A stretch of 54,845 nucleotides of DNA from Anaerococcus vaginalis (GCF_000307225.1 NZ_HE978617.1:564206-619050), one strand, 5' to 3'; positions 17,345 through 28,220 are shown, counted from the stretch's first letter. Translations and numbers: made by a program. The notes: a model not told the origin generated them from the sequence alone.

Positions 17345-18397
17345 CTAATCCCTCTTTTCATTATTTACAAGTTTGTTTTGGCTAAATGAAAATTTATTTT
17401 TCTTTACTATCCCGTTCTCAAACTTTTTTTCTTCTTTTTCTTCAGTATTTTTTTCATTTTCATCCGATTTAATAGAATTTTCATCATCTATATTCTTATC
17501 ATCAGACAAATCCTTATCTTCTTTATGAGCCTCTACTTTTTTATCAGTATTTTCTAAATTCTTTTCTTTTATTATATCTTTTTCATCTTTTAAAGAATCA
17601 GAATTTGAAGTTTCTTCTAAAAATTTTTCACCAAAAATATTTTCCGAAATCTCCCTTGCTAAAGCCATATACGCTCTTGCACCCTTAGAATTTTCATCAT
17701 AAAAAATTACAGACTTTCCAAATGATGGAGCTTCAGCAAGTTTTATATCTCTTGGTATCATTGTTCTAAATACTTTTTCTTTGAAAAATTCCTTGACTTC
17801 TTCTACAACTTCGTATGATAAGTCTGTGTCCTTATCAAACATAGAAAGTAAAATTCCTTCAATTTCCAAATCTTCTTTTATAGAATTTTTAATTTTTTGG
17901 TAGGTGTTTAATAGCTCGCTAACACCTTCAAGGGCATAATATTCTGTTTGTATGGGAATTATTATAGAATCACTTGCTACAAGAGCATTTAAAGATAAAA
18001 GTCCTAATGAAGGTGGACAATCAATTAAAATTAAATCAAAATCATCCCTTATTTCCTTTATAATTTCATTTAATATTTGAAGTCTTTCTCCTTCATCAAG
18101 ACTTACAAGTTCTACCTCAAGGCCAGATAAAGAATTTTCACTTGGTATAATATATGGACCTTCTTCACTTTTAAAAATATAATCCTTATAATTTCCATCT
18201 TCATCATAAAACATCTTGTAAACAGATTTCTCCTGCTCATTTTTATTGATGCCAAGACCTGTAGTAGTGTTTGCTTGAGGATCAAAATCTATTACCAAAA
18301 CTTTTTTATCTAATTTAGATAAAGCTACAGAAAGATTTACTACACTAGTAGTTTTTCCAACTCCACCCTTTTGATTAAATATTGATATTGTCTTCAT
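17345..18397 (-). CDS. parA: Chromosome partitioning ATPase ParA/Soj with long charged tail
   Basis: 350 residues. The first 255 or so are a standard Soj ATPase: deviant Walker A KGGVGKTT (10-17), Walker B region LILIDCPPSLGLL, and switch motif IDFDPQANTTTGLG. The remaining 95 residues are an unusual Lys/Glu/Asp/Asn-rich, probably disordered tail ending in a basic KKNKFSFSQNKL segment. Its start overlaps the end of cinA by 23 bp, and parB follows at once. With ParB and nearby parS sites it segregates origins and may regulate DnaA, as Soj does in Bacillus. Confidence 0.94.
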   Translation of the reverse strand: MKTISIFNQKGGVGKTTSVVNLSVALSKLDKKVLVIDFDPQANTTTGLGINKNEQEKSVYKMFYDEDGNYKDYIFKSEEGPYIIPSENSLSGLEVELVSLDEGERLQILNEIIKEIRDDFDLILIDCPPSLGLLSLNALVASDSIIIPIQTEYYALEGVSELLNTYQKIKNSIKEDLEIEGILLSMFDKDTDLSYEVVEEVKEFFKEKVFRTMIPRDIKLAEAPSFGKSVIFYDENSKGARAYMALAREISENIFGEKFLEETSNSDSLKDEKDIIKEKNLENTDKKVEAHKEDKDLSDDKNIDDENSIKSDENEKNTEEKEEKKFENGIVKKNKFSFSQNKLVNNEKRD

Positions 18398-19590
18398 TGT
18401 TACCTCTCATTATTAAAATAGCTAAATCTAACGCTCTGTTTTTTGCAAATAGCCTAGCCTTATTTCTGTCGGCAGAAAATTGAAATTTTTTAATTATTTT
18501 TTTATTATTATATTTTATGGCCAAAAAAATAAGTCCCTTGTGAGCATAGCCAGTTGATGCTATACAAAGATTAGATTTTGTTTTATTGTATAAGCCCTCG
18601 ACCATTTCATCTGCACATTCAAAGCTAACTGCACTATACCTATTTAGTGTTTCACGTGAAACATTTAAGATCTTTTCCTTAATCTTGTCAGAATAGGTTA
18701 TATAGGATTCCTCAATCACATCACTTGCACCACTTATATCAATGATTGATGAAGCAATTAGACCTCCTGTTACAGATTCTGTGGTAGATACTTTTTCATT
18801 TCTTTCTTTTAATAAATTTATTAAAGTTTCTTCTTTTCTAAGTCCATCATCAGAAATCAAAAGATTTTTAAAAACTTTCTCTACTTCTTTTTCTTTTTTT
18901 TCTAAAAGTCTTCCTGCTTCGGACTCATTATTTGCCTTAGCTGTGATTCTTAAAAATCCTCCCTCATCGTCAAAATAAGGAGAAATAGTTGGATTTATTG
19001 AAGATAAATCAATCCTACTTGCCATATCCCGTTCACCCAAAAGACCTATTCTTAAATTTTTGGATTTTATAATAGAATCTTTTTTTAAATAATTTACAAG
19101 CTTGTTTTCGAACATATATTCCATTTCCCTTGGTGGACCCGGAAGTAAAATTATTTTTGTTTTTTTACCCATTATACATCCTGGGGCAGTTCCTCTATCA
19201 TTATCCAAAATTATTGCATTTTGAGGAAATTTTGCTTGTTTTAAATTTATATTTAGAGCTTTTTTATTTTTATAAAAATAATCTTCAAGCCTTTTTTTAG
19301 ATTTTTCATCAACTACTACTTGATCTTCCTCTCCCAATGCTTTTATAGCTACTTCTTTGCTTATATCATCTTCAGTAGGTCCAAGTCCCCCTGTTATAAA
19401 AATATAATCAACTTTTCCCAAAGTATCTTTTATAGCCTCATATAATCTCTCAAAATTATCACCGACTGTTACCATTTTATATACATCGATGCCAAATTCT
19501 GTAAGTTTTTTTGCTATATATTGTGAATTGGTATCAGTTATATTTCCTAATAATATTTCTGTGCCAACAGAAAAAAATTTGTGCTTTCAT
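18375..19590 (-). CDS. cinA: CinA-family protein (frameshifted at N-terminus)
   Basis: Two-domain protein: an N-terminal molybdopterin-binding-like domain (ITGGLGPTEDDISKE; LLPGPPREMEYMF) and a C-terminal PncC-like nicotinamide-mononucleotide deamidase domain (TTESVTGGLIASSI). The first 38 residues (opening MKAQIFSVGTEILLGNITD) are in another frame, joined by removing one A from the run at 19571-19577. Repaired length is 404. Start ATG 19590 follows AAGAGG. A parS site lies within the coding region at 18648-18663. The role is in NAD recycling or repair; competence linkage is unproven here. Confidence 0.87.
18648..18663. other. parS: parS site 2
   Basis: A perfect TGTTTCACGTGAAACA inside cinA. 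The protein reads through it as VSRETLN. Confidence 0.93.
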
Positions 19591-19636
19591 AAAACCTCTT
19601 TTCTTATAATAGTATAACATATTTTAATAAAAAAAA

Positions 19637-19652
19637 TGTTTCACGTGAAACA
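19637..19652. other. parS: parS site 3
   Basis: A perfect TGTTTCACGTGAAACA between rsmG and cinA, extended by flanking AAAAA/TTTTT so that it could also act as a terminator-like hairpin. Confidence 0.93.
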
Positions 19653-19682
19653 TTTTTCTTTAAAATTATTTTTCATTTGATA

Positions 19683-20312
19683 TTATAAAGGATTTTTTTT
19701 GGCTTGATTTTTTCCTCTTGGATATTTCTTTTTCGTTGACCTAATTTTTTTTATTAAAATATTTTTTCTTGTATTCCCATGGAGATTAATATTATCTATA
19801 TTTATAAGCTCTCCACCCAAAGTTTTTAAAGCATTTTGAGCATCCTTATATTCATCTTCTGCTTTTGGTCCCTTCATTGCTATAAATATTCCTCCAACTT
19901 TTAAAAATGGGAGAGCGTACTCCGAAAGAGTTGATAGGTTTGCTACAGCTCTTGATATAACCAAATCAAACTCTTCCCTATGATCTTTTGCAAAATCTTC
20001 TGCTCTTGTATGAATTGCCCTAGTATTTTCTAAATCCAATTCTTCTATAACTTCATTCATAAATTTGACTTTTTTATTTACAGAATCTATCAATGTTAGG
20101 TCAAAATCTTTTTTTATTCTTAAAGGAATACCTGGAAAGCCTGCACCAGATCCTATATCTAAAACTTTCATCCCCTTATTTATATATGATTCTATAGTCA
20201 AGGAATCTTCAAAATGTTTTATTCTTATTTCTTCTGGATCTTCAATACTCGTGAGATTGAATTTTTTATTTGTTTCAATAAGCATTTCTTGGTATTTTTC
20301 AAACTTATCCAT
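19683..20312 (-). CDS. rsmG: 16S rRNA m7G527 methyltransferase RsmG (GidB)
   Basis: 209 residues with an S-adenosylmethionine-binding Rossmann fold: [15 protein letters not shown] near residues 45-59, then [14 protein letters not shown]. It methylates G527 of 16S rRNA. A very basic tail ([15 protein letters not shown]) would contact rRNA. The start overlaps the end of mnmG by 8 bp, continuing the mnmE-mnmG-rsmG operon. Slightly shorter than the Bacillus protein but complete. Confidence 0.95.
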   Translation of the reverse strand: MDKFEKYQEMLIETNKKFNLTSIEDPEEIRIKHFEDSLTIESYINKGMKVLDIGSGAGFPGIPLRIKKDFDLTLIDSVNKKVKFMNEVIEELDLENTRAIHTRAEDFAKDHREEFDLVISRAVANLSTLSEYALPFLKVGGIFIAMKGPKAEDEYKDAQNALKTLGGELINIDNINLHGNTRKNILIKKIRSTKKKYPRGKNQAKKNPL

Positions 20313-22215
20313 TCAAATCACCTGCTTTTAGTCTAATTAACAAAACATTTATATCAGCAGGAGATACTCCAGAAATTCTTGATGCTTGACCAATGGAGTC
20401 TGGTTTTATCTTATTTAATTTTTCTGCTGACTCTTTTTTAAGTCCTTTTATTTTATTGTAATCAAGATTGTGGTCTAATTTTTTATTTTCAAGTTTTTTG
20501 AATTTTCCTATATCAGCCATTTGTTTTTTAATATAGCCTTGGTATTTTATTTCTGTTTGTACTTGAATTTGTTGAAATTTTGGAAGATAAGGTCTGTCTG
20601 GATCTAATAGTTCGAGTTTTTTATAAGTTAATTCTGGTCTTTTTATTAAATCGTATAAAGTATATCCTGTTTTTATTGGACTTGATCCAATTTTTTCTAA
20701 AATCTCATTATTTTCCTTATTCGGACTAATCATTATATTTTTTAGTCTGTCTATTTCTTTTTCAATATTTTCTCTTTTTTTAATCATTTTTTCATAGCGT
20801 TCATCCGTAACTAAACCAATTTTATGACCCTTTTCTGTGAGTCTAAAGTCAGCATTATCTTGTCTCATTGTAAGCCTATATTCGCATCTTGAAGTCATCA
20901 TCCTGTAAGGTTCGTTGGTTCCCTTAGTTACCAAATCATCAATTAAAACTCCAATATAAGCGTCTGACCTATCTAAAATAAGAGGTTTTTCTCCCCTTAA
21001 TTTCAATGCTGCATTGATTCCTGCAATAAGACCTTGTCCTGCTGCCTCTTCGTAGCCACTTGAACCATTTATTTGACCTGCAAAAAATAGATTTTCAATA
21101 TTTTTTGACTCTAAGCTTCTTTTTAAATTTGTTGAATCTAAGCAATCATACTCTATTCCATAGGCAGGTCTTATAATTTTGCAATCTTCAAGTCCCTTTA
21201 TTGTTTTATAAAATTCTTTTTGAACTTCTTGAGGAAGGGTTGATGAAACTCCTTGAATATACATTTCATCTGTTGAAAGGCTTTCAGGCTCTATAAAAAC
21301 TTGGTGGATGTCCCTATCTGGAAATCTTACCATTTTATCCTCAATAGACGGGCAATATCTTGGACCTATTCCTTTTACAAGTCCAGCATACATAGGGGAC
21401 CTTTCTAAATTTTCCATAATTATTTCTTTTGTTTTTTCTGTAGTATAGGTCAAATAGCACGCTTCTTGCTTTTTATCCGAAAAATCTTTTTCTTCATTTA
21501 AAAATGAAAAAGCTACTACATTTTGATCTCCCTTTTGAATTTCAGTTTTTGATAGATCAAGACTTTTTTTGTCAACTCTTGCTGGAGTTCCCGTTTTAAA
21601 ACGCCTCAAAGAAAATCCTAGTTCTTCTAGGCTGTCTGATAGGTGAGTTGCTGCAGAAAGGCCATGAGGACCTGAAGTTTTTTGAAAGTCTCCCATCAAA
21701 ATTTTTCCATTTAGGTAAGTTCCTGTACAAACTACGCAAGCCTTTGTCAGAAAAATTGCTCCTTGGATTGTTTCTACACTCTTTATTTTTCCATTTTCTA
21801 TATTTATTTTATCGACTTCTTGTTCAAACAAATCTAAATTTTCTTGGTTTTCAAGAGTTTTTTTCATCTCTTGGTGGTATTTGATCTTATCAGCTTGAAC
21901 TCTTAAAGAGTGAACTGCAGGTCCTTTTGAAGTATTTAACATTCTTGATTGGATAAAGGTCTTGTCAATATTTATTGCCATCTCTCCACCCAAAGCATCA
22001 ATTTCTCTAACTATATGTCCCTTTCCTGTTCCACCAATATTTGGATTACAAGGCATATCTCCAACTGATTCCATACTAGTTGTAAGAACCAATGTTTTAA
22101 AACCAAGTCTTGCTGATGCAAGAGCAGCCTCACAGCCTGCATGTCCTGCTCCTACAACTACAACATCATAGGCTTCATCAATATATTTCTTATTTTCTAA
22201 CTTATTATTTCCCAA
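20305..22215 (-). CDS. mnmG: tRNA U34 modification enzyme MnmG (GidA)
   Basis: 636 residues, full length. FAD-binding motif [20 protein letters not shown] at the N-terminus, [24 protein letters not shown], and [26 protein letters not shown], all family signatures. With MnmE it adds the carboxymethylaminomethyl group to U34 of several tRNAs. It overlaps mnmE by 11 bp and rsmG by 8 bp, indicating a coupled operon. Confidence 0.97.
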   Translation of the reverse strand: MGNNKLENKKYIDEAYDVVVVGAGHAGCEAALASARLGFKTLVLTTSMESVGDMPCNPNIGGTGKGHIVREIDALGGEMAINIDKTFIQSRMLNTSKGPAVHSLRVQADKIKYHQEMKKTLENQENLDLFEQEVDKINIENGKIKSVETIQGAIFLTKACVVCTGTYLNGKILMGDFQKTSGPHGLSAATHLSDSLEELGFSLRRFKTGTPARVDKKSLDLSKTEIQKGDQNVVAFSFLNEEKDFSDKKQEACYLTYTTEKTKEIIMENLERSPMYAGLVKGIGPRYCPSIEDKMVRFPDRDIHQVFIEPESLSTDEMYIQGVSSTLPQEVQKEFYKTIKGLEDCKIIRPAYGIEYDCLDSTNLKRSLESKNIENLFFAGQINGSSGYEEAAGQGLIAGINAALKLRGEKPLILDRSDAYIGVLIDDLVTKGTNEPYRMMTSRCEYRLTMRQDNADFRLTEKGHKIGLVTDERYEKMIKKRENIEKEIDRLKNIMISPNKENNEILEKIGSSPIKTGYTLYDLIKRPELTYKKLELLDPDRPYLPKFQQIQVQTEIKYQGYIKKQMADIGKFKKLENKKLDHNLDYNKIKGLKKESAEKLNKIKPDSIGQASRISGVSPADINVLLIRLKAGDLNG

Positions 22216-23569
22216 CGCAAAACTCCCTAAATACTTTATCCATTATTTCATCTGAAACAGTCTCTCCTATTATAAGACCCAAATCATCATAAGAGTCCCT
22301 TAAATCAACTTCCACACAATCTATAGGAACATTAGATTTTATATCATTTAATGATGATTCTAATTTTTTCATTGAAGAATTTAATAGTCTTTCATGTCTA
22401 AGATTTGTAATAATCAAAGACTCCTTATTTAATTCTTTTGAATCAAAGATCTCAAAAATTGCTCCTTCTAACTTATCGATTCCATCTCGTGAAATCATAG
22501 ATGTTTCTATAATTTTAAAAGATTCATCAAAATCATTTTTCGAAATTTTTCCATCTAAATCCGTTTTATTTAGAATTATAATCGCATTTTTCCCCTTTAA
22601 TAGGTCTAAGATTATCTTATCTTCCTCATCAAGTTTTCTTGATTTATCAAAAATTGCAATTATTAAATCTGATCCCTTTGCTAATTCTTTCGATCTTTGA
22701 ACTCCAATTTTTTCTACTTCATCATGAGTTTCTCTAATTCCTGCCGTATCATTTATTTTTAAAGTTAGATTTCCAAGATTTATATATTCAGTTATTGAAT
22801 CTCTTGTTGTTCCTGGAATATCTGTAACAATTGCCCTATTTTCATTTAATAAAACATTTAATAAGGAAGATTTTCCAACATTTGGCTTTCCTATTATTGT
22901 TGTTTCAATTCCATCTTTTACAAGCTTTCCCTTATTTGCAGTTGATAAAAGCTTTGAAATTTCCTCATAAGCTTTGTTCATATATTCAATAATATTATCT
23001 AAGGGTAAATCTTCACCATCTTCTGTGAAATTTATTGAATATTCTATTCTTGATAGGGCTTCAAGCTCAATTTTTCTAATTTCTTCAATTTTTTCTCTTA
23101 ATAAGCCTGATAATTGTTTTAGACCTTGTTCTTGAGATAATTCGTTAGTTGAATTTATTATATCAAGAACAGCTTCAGCTTGGGATAAGTCAATTCTTCC
23201 ATTAAGGAAGGCTCTTTTTGTAAATTCTCCCCTGTCTGCAAGCTCACATCCTAAATCCAAAAGTAAATTCAAAATATCTCTTACTGAAATCATAGAGCCA
23301 TGGCAATTTATTTCACAAATATCTTCTCTAGTATAAGTATTTGGTCCTTTCATAAAATTTACCATAACTTCATCATAAATTCTGCCATCTTTTTCGATAT
23401 GGCCATATCTCATCATTCTATTATCTTTTTCTTTATCTAATGCCCTCTTATTTATTGGCTTAAAAATCTTTTTTATAATGTCAAAAGATTTTTCGCCACT
23501 CATACGAACTATAGATATACCACCACTTCCCTGTGGCGTAGAAATTGCTGCTATCGTAGATTCATTCAT
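22205..23569 (-). CDS. mnmE: tRNA modification GTPase MnmE (TrmE)
   Basis: 454 residues. The N-terminal tetrahydrofolate-binding domain opens with [21 protein letters not shown]. The G domain has [27 protein letters not shown] and NKTD, and the C-terminus ends FREFCVGK, with the conserved Cys. Partner of MnmG. Start ATG 23569 lies about 100 bp after the jag end, so these genes form one long left-arm operon or two adjacent ones. Confidence 0.97.
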   Translation of the reverse strand: MNESTIAAISTPQGSGGISIVRMSGEKSFDIIKKIFKPINKRALDKEKDNRMMRYGHIEKDGRIYDEVMVNFMKGPNTYTREDICEINCHGSMISVRDILNLLLDLGCELADRGEFTKRAFLNGRIDLSQAEAVLDIINSTNELSQEQGLKQLSGLLREKIEEIRKIELEALSRIEYSINFTEDGEDLPLDNIIEYMNKAYEEISKLLSTANKGKLVKDGIETTIIGKPNVGKSSLLNVLLNENRAIVTDIPGTTRDSITEYINLGNLTLKINDTAGIRETHDEVEKIGVQRSKELAKGSDLIIAIFDKSRKLDEEDKIILDLLKGKNAIIILNKTDLDGKISKNDFDESFKIIETSMISRDGIDKLEGAIFEIFDSKELNKESLIITNLRHERLLNSSMKKLESSLNDIKSNVPIDCVEVDLRDSYDDLGLIIGETVSDEIMDKVFREFCVGK

Positions 23570-23653
23570 ATTTTATCCTTTCTTAAATGACTGCTTACCT
23601 TTGACATAAACATTCTTTCCATATTATACATTAATATTAGCAATAAAAAAAGA

Positions 23654-23669
23654 TGTTTCACGTGAAACA
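23654..23669. other. parS: parS site 4
   Basis: A perfect TGTTTCACGTGAAACA, extended to a 24-bp palindrome (AAGA/TCTT flanks), right after the jag stop and upstream of mnmE. It may double as a weak terminator. Confidence 0.93.
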
Positions 23670-23677
23670 TCTTTTGA

Positions 23678-24558
23678 TTAATCTATTTTATAATCAACTA
23701 CAACAAATCTTTTTGGTTCAATTCCTTCTGAGTGGGAATCAAGTTTATCATATTTTGAAATTTGCTCATGTGCAAGTCTTCTTTCGTATGAATTCATATA
23801 TTTTAGATTCCAACTTTTTCTAGTTTTTAAAACTTTTTTACAAGCTTTATCAGCTAGCATAACAATTTTATCATCACGTCTTTTTTTGTAGTTATTTATA
23901 TCTATATTTAGCTTAACCTTATTTGATTTTGCTTTTATAATCTTTCTTATTACAGTCTCTATTGCATCAAGGGTTTTTCCATTTTTCCTATAACAATTCC
24001 CGTATCTTTAGGATCAATTTTTGCGTCAAGCTTAATAATATTATCTTCAAGATTTCCAATAACTTTTATATCTTCAAAGTGCATTTGGCTAAGAATTTCT
24101 TCTAATAAGTCTTTTGCCTTGTAATATAAACTTACTTCATCTTCTTTTTGTTCTATATCTTCTATTTTTTCTTCAAAATCTTCATTAATTAAATTATCAA
24201 AAAATTCATTTGTTTCTTCAAAATCTTCTGTTTGAATTATATCTTTATCTTTTTTTATCTCAAAAGAATTTTCTTCTTCAATTTTTTCTGATAAGTCTTT
24301 AATGTTAAATTCTTCTTTAATTTCTTTTTTGCTGTCTTCTTCAATCTCTTTCATCAAAGAATCTATTCCATCTTGGATATCTTCTTCGTAAGAAATTCTA
24401 ACAACAGCATTTTTTTGCCCAATTAGTCCCAAAAATCCTGTAGATTCTTCTTCTATAACTTCAACATCAACTTCATCTATTTTTTTGTTAATTTCTTTTA
24501 AAGCTAAATTAATAGCTTCTTCTTTAGTTTTTGCTGTTTTTACTATTGATCTTTTCAT
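23678..24558 (-). CDS. jag: RNA-binding protein Jag/KhpB (frameshifted)
   Basis: Jag-N domain (about 1-60, with STGFLGLIGQKNAVVRI), a long acidic Glu/Asp/Lys linker (about 65-150), then KH and R3H domains. The frame breaks at the T5 run 23982-23986; adding one A to the minus strand restores the KH core (GIVIGKNGKTLDAIE), and the frame continues to the R3H motif MNSYERRLAHEQI, a total near 293 residues. KhpB pairs with KhpA in RNA binding and cell-envelope control. Overlap with yidC is 35 bp. Probably a sequencing error. Confidence 0.9.
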
Positions 24559-25282
24559 TTTCTTCCTCTTTATCTCTTTTACTTAGGCCAACTAAATATT
24601 GCCCTCCAAGAATTATAAGTCTTGATACTGAACTTGTTGTCCAGTAAAGTGGCAATCCTGCAGGAAGATTTCTAAATACGAAATAATAAACAACTGGCAT
24701 AGCCAAAAGCATATTATTCATTGAACCCATTCCTGGAGTATTTTGAACTTGACCTTGAGCTGATGTCCTCATTGTAATAATTTGGACACCTAATTGACTT
24801 ATACTTGTGAAAAGTGGCAAACCATAAAACAAAGGATCTGCCTTAGAAAGACTTGGCACCCATAAAAAGTCATCTCTAATTGAATGCATTTTCCCAGCAA
24901 AAATAAATTTATCAGGATTTTGAATTACCCTATATAATGATAAAAGTATTAATAATTGGAAAATCATAACTAAACAAGATGATATTCCTGGTCCTACACC
25001 CTCTTCTTTATATAATTGTTGCATTTTTTGTTGCATAATTTGAGGATCATAGGCATATTTTTTCTTTATTGCTTCAACTTTAGGTTGAATTTCTCCGCTT
25101 TTTGCAGCTTGTTTTTGTTGGTTCATAGTCATTGGTATTGTTATTAATGATACCAAAACTGTCATTAATATGATTGAGATAGAATAAAAACTCATATTAG
25201 ATGGCTCAGTAAAATTATTTACCAAAGTATCATAAATAAGTTTCATTAAACTACCCAAAATTTGTGCTATAAAACTTAACAT
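24524..25282 (-). CDS. yidC: Membrane protein insertase YidC
   Basis: 252 residues, the short Gram-positive form. Five hydrophobic helices: about 1-20, 30-50, 103-121, and two near 150-170 and 190-225. The cytoplasmic hairpin KQAAKSGEIQPKVEAIKKKY and the groove segment are present. No lipobox is seen, unlike SpoIIIJ. It sits between yidD and jag as in most Firmicutes, and inserts or folds membrane proteins with or without SecYEG. Confidence 0.93.
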   Translation of the reverse strand: MLSFIAQILGSLMKLIYDTLVNNFTEPSNMSFYSISIILMTVLVSLITIPMTMNQQKQAAKSGEIQPKVEAIKKKYAYDPQIMQQKMQQLYKEEGVGPGISSCLVMIFQLLILLSLYRVIQNPDKFIFAGKMHSIRDDFLWVPSLSKADPLFYGLPLFTSISQLGVQIITMRTSAQGQVQNTPGMGSMNNMLLAMPVVYYFVFRNLPAGLPLYWTTSSVSRLIILGGQYLVGLSKRDKEEENEKINSKNSKN

Positions 25283-25324
25283 TATTTCTCCTAATCTCTA
25301 TTTAAAATATAAAAAAATCAATTG

Positions 25325-25537
25325 CTAGGCTGGATCATATCCTCCCTTAGAAAAAGGATTACACCTTAAAATTCTCCAACAAACCTTAAAAAAGGCTTTT
25401 AAAAAATTATATTTTTTAAAACAGTCGATCGCATATTGGCTGCAAGTAGGATGATATTTACATTTTCCAGAGCCTAATAGTGGAGAAATAAACAATTGAT
25501 AAAATCTAATTAATATTAGAAAAAGTTTATTTAACAT
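25325..25537 (-). CDS. yidD: Membrane protein insertion efficiency factor YidD
   Basis: 70 residues from ATG 25537, the start matching the family (MLNKLFLILIRFYQLFISP). Conserved block KYHPTCSQYAIDC and the C-terminal CNPFSKGGYDP are intact. A small membrane-associated helper of YidC. Overlaps rnpA by 11 bp. Confidence 0.94.
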   Translation of the reverse strand: MLNKLFLILIRFYQLFISPLLGSGKCKYHPTCSQYAIDCFKKYNFLKAFFKVCWRILRCNPFSKGGYDPA

Positions 25538-25877
25538 ATCTAATTTTCTTATCCTTAAAGGCTTTACTAAGTACATGTCCCAAAGAAGATTTAAGTTTTT
25601 GGTAAGTAAAATCTGTAGTGTGTTTTTTTGGAATAATAATTATATCAACATTATTAATGTTTTTATAATTTTCATAAACAATTGACCTAAGTCTTCTTTT
25701 AAGCTTGTTTCTTTGATTTGCCTTGCCTATTTTTTTTGAAATAGAAAAACCAAACCTTGGACTATTAACCCCGTTATTTTTTATAAAAACGGTAAAATCT
25801 CTATTGTAGTAGTGCTTAGATTTTTTATAAACTCTTTCAAAGTCTACATTCTTTCTTAAACTAAATTGTTTTTCCAT
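25527..25877 (-). CDS. rnpA: Ribonuclease P protein component
   Basis: 116 residues, very basic. It has the signature GFSISKKIGKANQRNKLKRRLRS, of which the RNR-like core NQRNKLKRRLR is the RNA-contacting helix, and an N-terminal LRKNVDFERVYK. It binds RNase P RNA for tRNA 5' maturation. It lies 57 bp after rpmH in the same operon. Confidence 0.95.
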   Translation of the reverse strand: MEKQFSLRKNVDFERVYKKSKHYYNRDFTVFIKNNGVNSPRFGFSISKKIGKANQRNKLKRRLRSIVYENYKNINNVDIIIIPKKHTTDFTYQKLKSSLGHVLSKAFKDKKIRYVK

Positions 25878-25934
25878 TAGAATAAAACCTAACTTTTTTC
25901 CTACCTACAATATAAAAAAGCCGCAGCTTTTTTA

Positions 25935-26068
25935 TTATGCAGATAATTTCTTTCTTCCCTTTTTTCTTCTGGATTTTAAAACTCTTCTTCCAGCGGGAGT
26001 TGACATTCTTTTTCTAAAGCCATGGTCTTTTTTCTTTTTCTTCTATTTGGTTGATAAGTTCTCTTCAT
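25935..26068 (-). CDS. rpmH: Ribosomal protein L34 (frameshifted)
   Basis: Start ATG 26068 follows the ideal AGGAGGTGA. The first codons read [14 protein letters not shown], then the frame is lost at the T6 run 26028-26033. Adding one A restores [17 protein letters not shown] and the basic end GRKKLSA, giving exactly 44 residues, the normal L34 length. As L34 is a core ribosomal protein with no second copy expected, this is almost certainly a base-calling error, and it calibrates the other single-base frameshifts in this window. Confidence 0.95.
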
Positions 26069-26101
26069 ATTATCACCTCCTATTATTTTACGCTGTCTTT
26101 T

Positions 26102-26130
26102 ATTATATTTAAAAAATGCTATAAAGTCAA
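26102..26130 (-). promoter_or_regulatory. rpmH operon promoter
   Basis: On the minus strand -35 TTGACT (26125-26130), 17 bp, -10 TATAAT (26102-26107). It drives rpmH-rnpA-yidD-yidC-jag, reading away from oriC. Confidence 0.8.
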
Positions 26131-26309
26131 GGTTTTAAATAGAAAAATAAGAAGAAAAAATTTATTAATATTTGCTTATTTATGTGATTTTTTAAAAATT
26201 TAGTTGATTTTTTTTATTAATTTGATTTTTAAATTTTAAAAATTTCAAAAATTTTTAATTTATTAGAATTATTTTTTTATTTTTTGTGAATTATTTTCAT
26301 ATTTATTTT

Positions 26310-26843
26310 TTTATCTATCTGTGGATAAGTTTTTTTAATTATATTTTATCCACATTCTTTTTTGATAAGTTTTCTTATGTATAATTTCAAATTTTTTTGA
26401 AAATAATTTTTATCAAATTCCTATAAATAAAGATTTATTTATAAAATTATTTACAAATTTTAATATTTTATCAAGATATCCACAATATCCACATGATTTT
26501 AATATTTCTAAATTTAAGAAATTTTATCTTATCCCAAACTTATTAACATTTTGTGGATAACTTTACAAAATGGCTATATTAGTGTATAATTTCTTGTGTA
26601 AAAGATGATGATAAGTAAATTTTTTATTAATTTTTTTATTTATTTTGTGGATAATTTTATTTTGTTTGTTTTTTAAAAATAATATGCATATATTATTCGT
26701 AAAAATAAAGATTTTTCCTATCCACAATAAACTTATCCACATCTTATCCAAAATTTGTGGATAAGCTCAAAAATTTATTTAACATCTTAATATTTACTTG
26801 TTTGTTTTGTGTGGATAATATTTTATGAAAGAGAGCTTGTAAG
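26310..26843. other. oriC: oriC, upstream DnaA-box cluster
   Basis: Seven perfect DnaA boxes (TTATCCACA or its complement) at 26320, 26346, 26552, 26646, 26733, 26756 and 26810, plus several one-mismatch sites (two ATATCCACA near 26475-26492; 26718; 26745). The sequence from 26140 is extremely AT-rich. Genes diverge here: minus strand to the left, plus to the right. No protein-coding frame is credible in 26131-26843. Confidence 0.93.
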
Positions 26844-28220
26844 ATGAATCTAGAATATATAACTAATGAATTAAAAGAAAAAATGAAAATGAATGTTCCA
26901 GATCTTCAGCAGTATGAAACTTGGATTGGTATTTTAAAGCCTTTAAATAAGTATGAAGATAGAATTTATTTGGAAATTCCAAAAAATGATACAAAATTTA
27001 TTTTTGATCAAATTTGGGTTCCTCAACTTCAAATTATTTTAAATGATATTAATAAAAGGGAACATAAGTCTTATAAACTTGAAATTGTTGCAAAAGATAG
27101 TCCAGATTATGAAAATATTTTAAGTCTTGGCAAAAATGTTGATGATGATGGGCAATTAAGACTTAATAATATAAACAAATATCCTAAACCTCTTTTGGAA
27201 AAAAATAACATTTTTAAAAATTTTGTTCAGGGTAAATCTAATCAATTGGCTCTTGCTGCTAGTCAATCTGTTGCAGAAAATATGGCAAATTATAAGGTTT
27301 CAAGAGTTTATAATCCTCTTTTTATTTATGGATCAAGTGGTCTTGGAAAAACTCACCTTATGCAAGCTATTGCCCATGAGATTCTTGAAAAAAGAGATGA
27401 TTGCTATGTTATGTATCTTTCTAGTGAGAAATTTACAAATGAAATGATTTCTGCTGTTAGAAATAATACTAATGAGGAATTTAGAAAAAAATATCGCTCA
27501 GTTGATATGCTTTTGATTGATGATATTCAATTTATAGCTAATAAAACTGGAACTCAAGAAGAATTTTTCCATACTTTCGAAGATCTATATAATCAGGGAA
27601 AACAAATTGTAATTTCTTCTGATAGGCCTCCAAAGGAAATTAAACACTTGGAAGAAAGACTTGTTTCAAGATTTGGTTGGGGAATTATTGTTGATATTTC
27701 AAAACCTGATTTTGAAACTAGAGTTGCTATTTTGCAAAAAAAGCAAGATGAGCTAGGTGCTGTTGTTGATTATAAAATTTTGGAATATATAGCAGAAAAT
27801 ATTGAAACAAATATTAGAGATCTTGAGGGCGCCTTGGCTACATCTATTGCTTGTGCAAAATCTAATAACAGATCTTATGTTGCTTTAGAAGATGCAAGAC
27901 TTGGAGTTAGCTCAAGAGTTCATAAGGATAAAAAAAGAATAAATGCTGAAGATATTCAAAAAAAGGTTGCTGAAAGATACCATGTGAAATTATCTGATCT
28001 TAGGGGAAAATCCAGAAAGAAAGAAATAGTTATGCCAAGGCAAATTGCAATGTATCTTTGTAGGGATCTCTTATCAATTTCTTTGGTAAGTCTTGCTAAT
28101 GAATTTAATAGAGATCATACAACAATCATGCATGGCCATGATAAAATTAAAGATATGATAGAAGAGGACCAAAATTTCAGGCAAGAAATTGAAGAGATAA
28201 TTAAGGAAATAAAATCTTAG
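26844..28220 (+). CDS. dnaA: Chromosomal replication initiator DnaA
   Basis: 458 residues. Domain I about 1-85; AAA+ domain with NPLFIYGSSGLGKTHLMQAI (Walker A), LLIDDIQFI (Walker B) and sensor residues; domain IV with the DnaA signature RDHTTIMHGHDKI near the end, which reads DnaA boxes. It is flanked on both sides by DnaA boxes, giving a bipartite origin and likely autoregulation. Confidence 0.98.
   Translation: MNLEYITNELKEKMKMNVPDLQQYETWIGILKPLNKYEDRIYLEIPKNDTKFIFDQIWVPQLQIILNDINKREHKSYKLEIVAKDSPDYENILSLGKNVDDDGQLRLNNINKYPKPLLEKNNIFKNFVQGKSNQLALAASQSVAENMANYKVSRVYNPLFIYGSSGLGKTHLMQAIAHEILEKRDDCYVMYLSSEKFTNEMISAVRNNTNEEFRKKYRSVDMLLIDDIQFIANKTGTQEEFFHTFEDLYNQGKQIVISSDRPPKEIKHLEERLVSRFGWGIIVDISKPDFETRVAILQKKQDELGAVVDYKILEYIAENIETNIRDLEGALATSIACAKSNNRSYVALEDARLGVSSRVHKDKKRINAEDIQKKVAERYHVKLSDLRGKSRKKEIVMPRQIAMYLCRDLLSISLVSLANEFNRDHTTIMHGHDKIKDMIEEDQNFRQEIEEIIKEIKS

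Noticed and set aside
26563-26751. A 62-codon frame in oriC
   Set aside because: It is built from DnaA boxes and AT-rich DNA, with no protein-like features.
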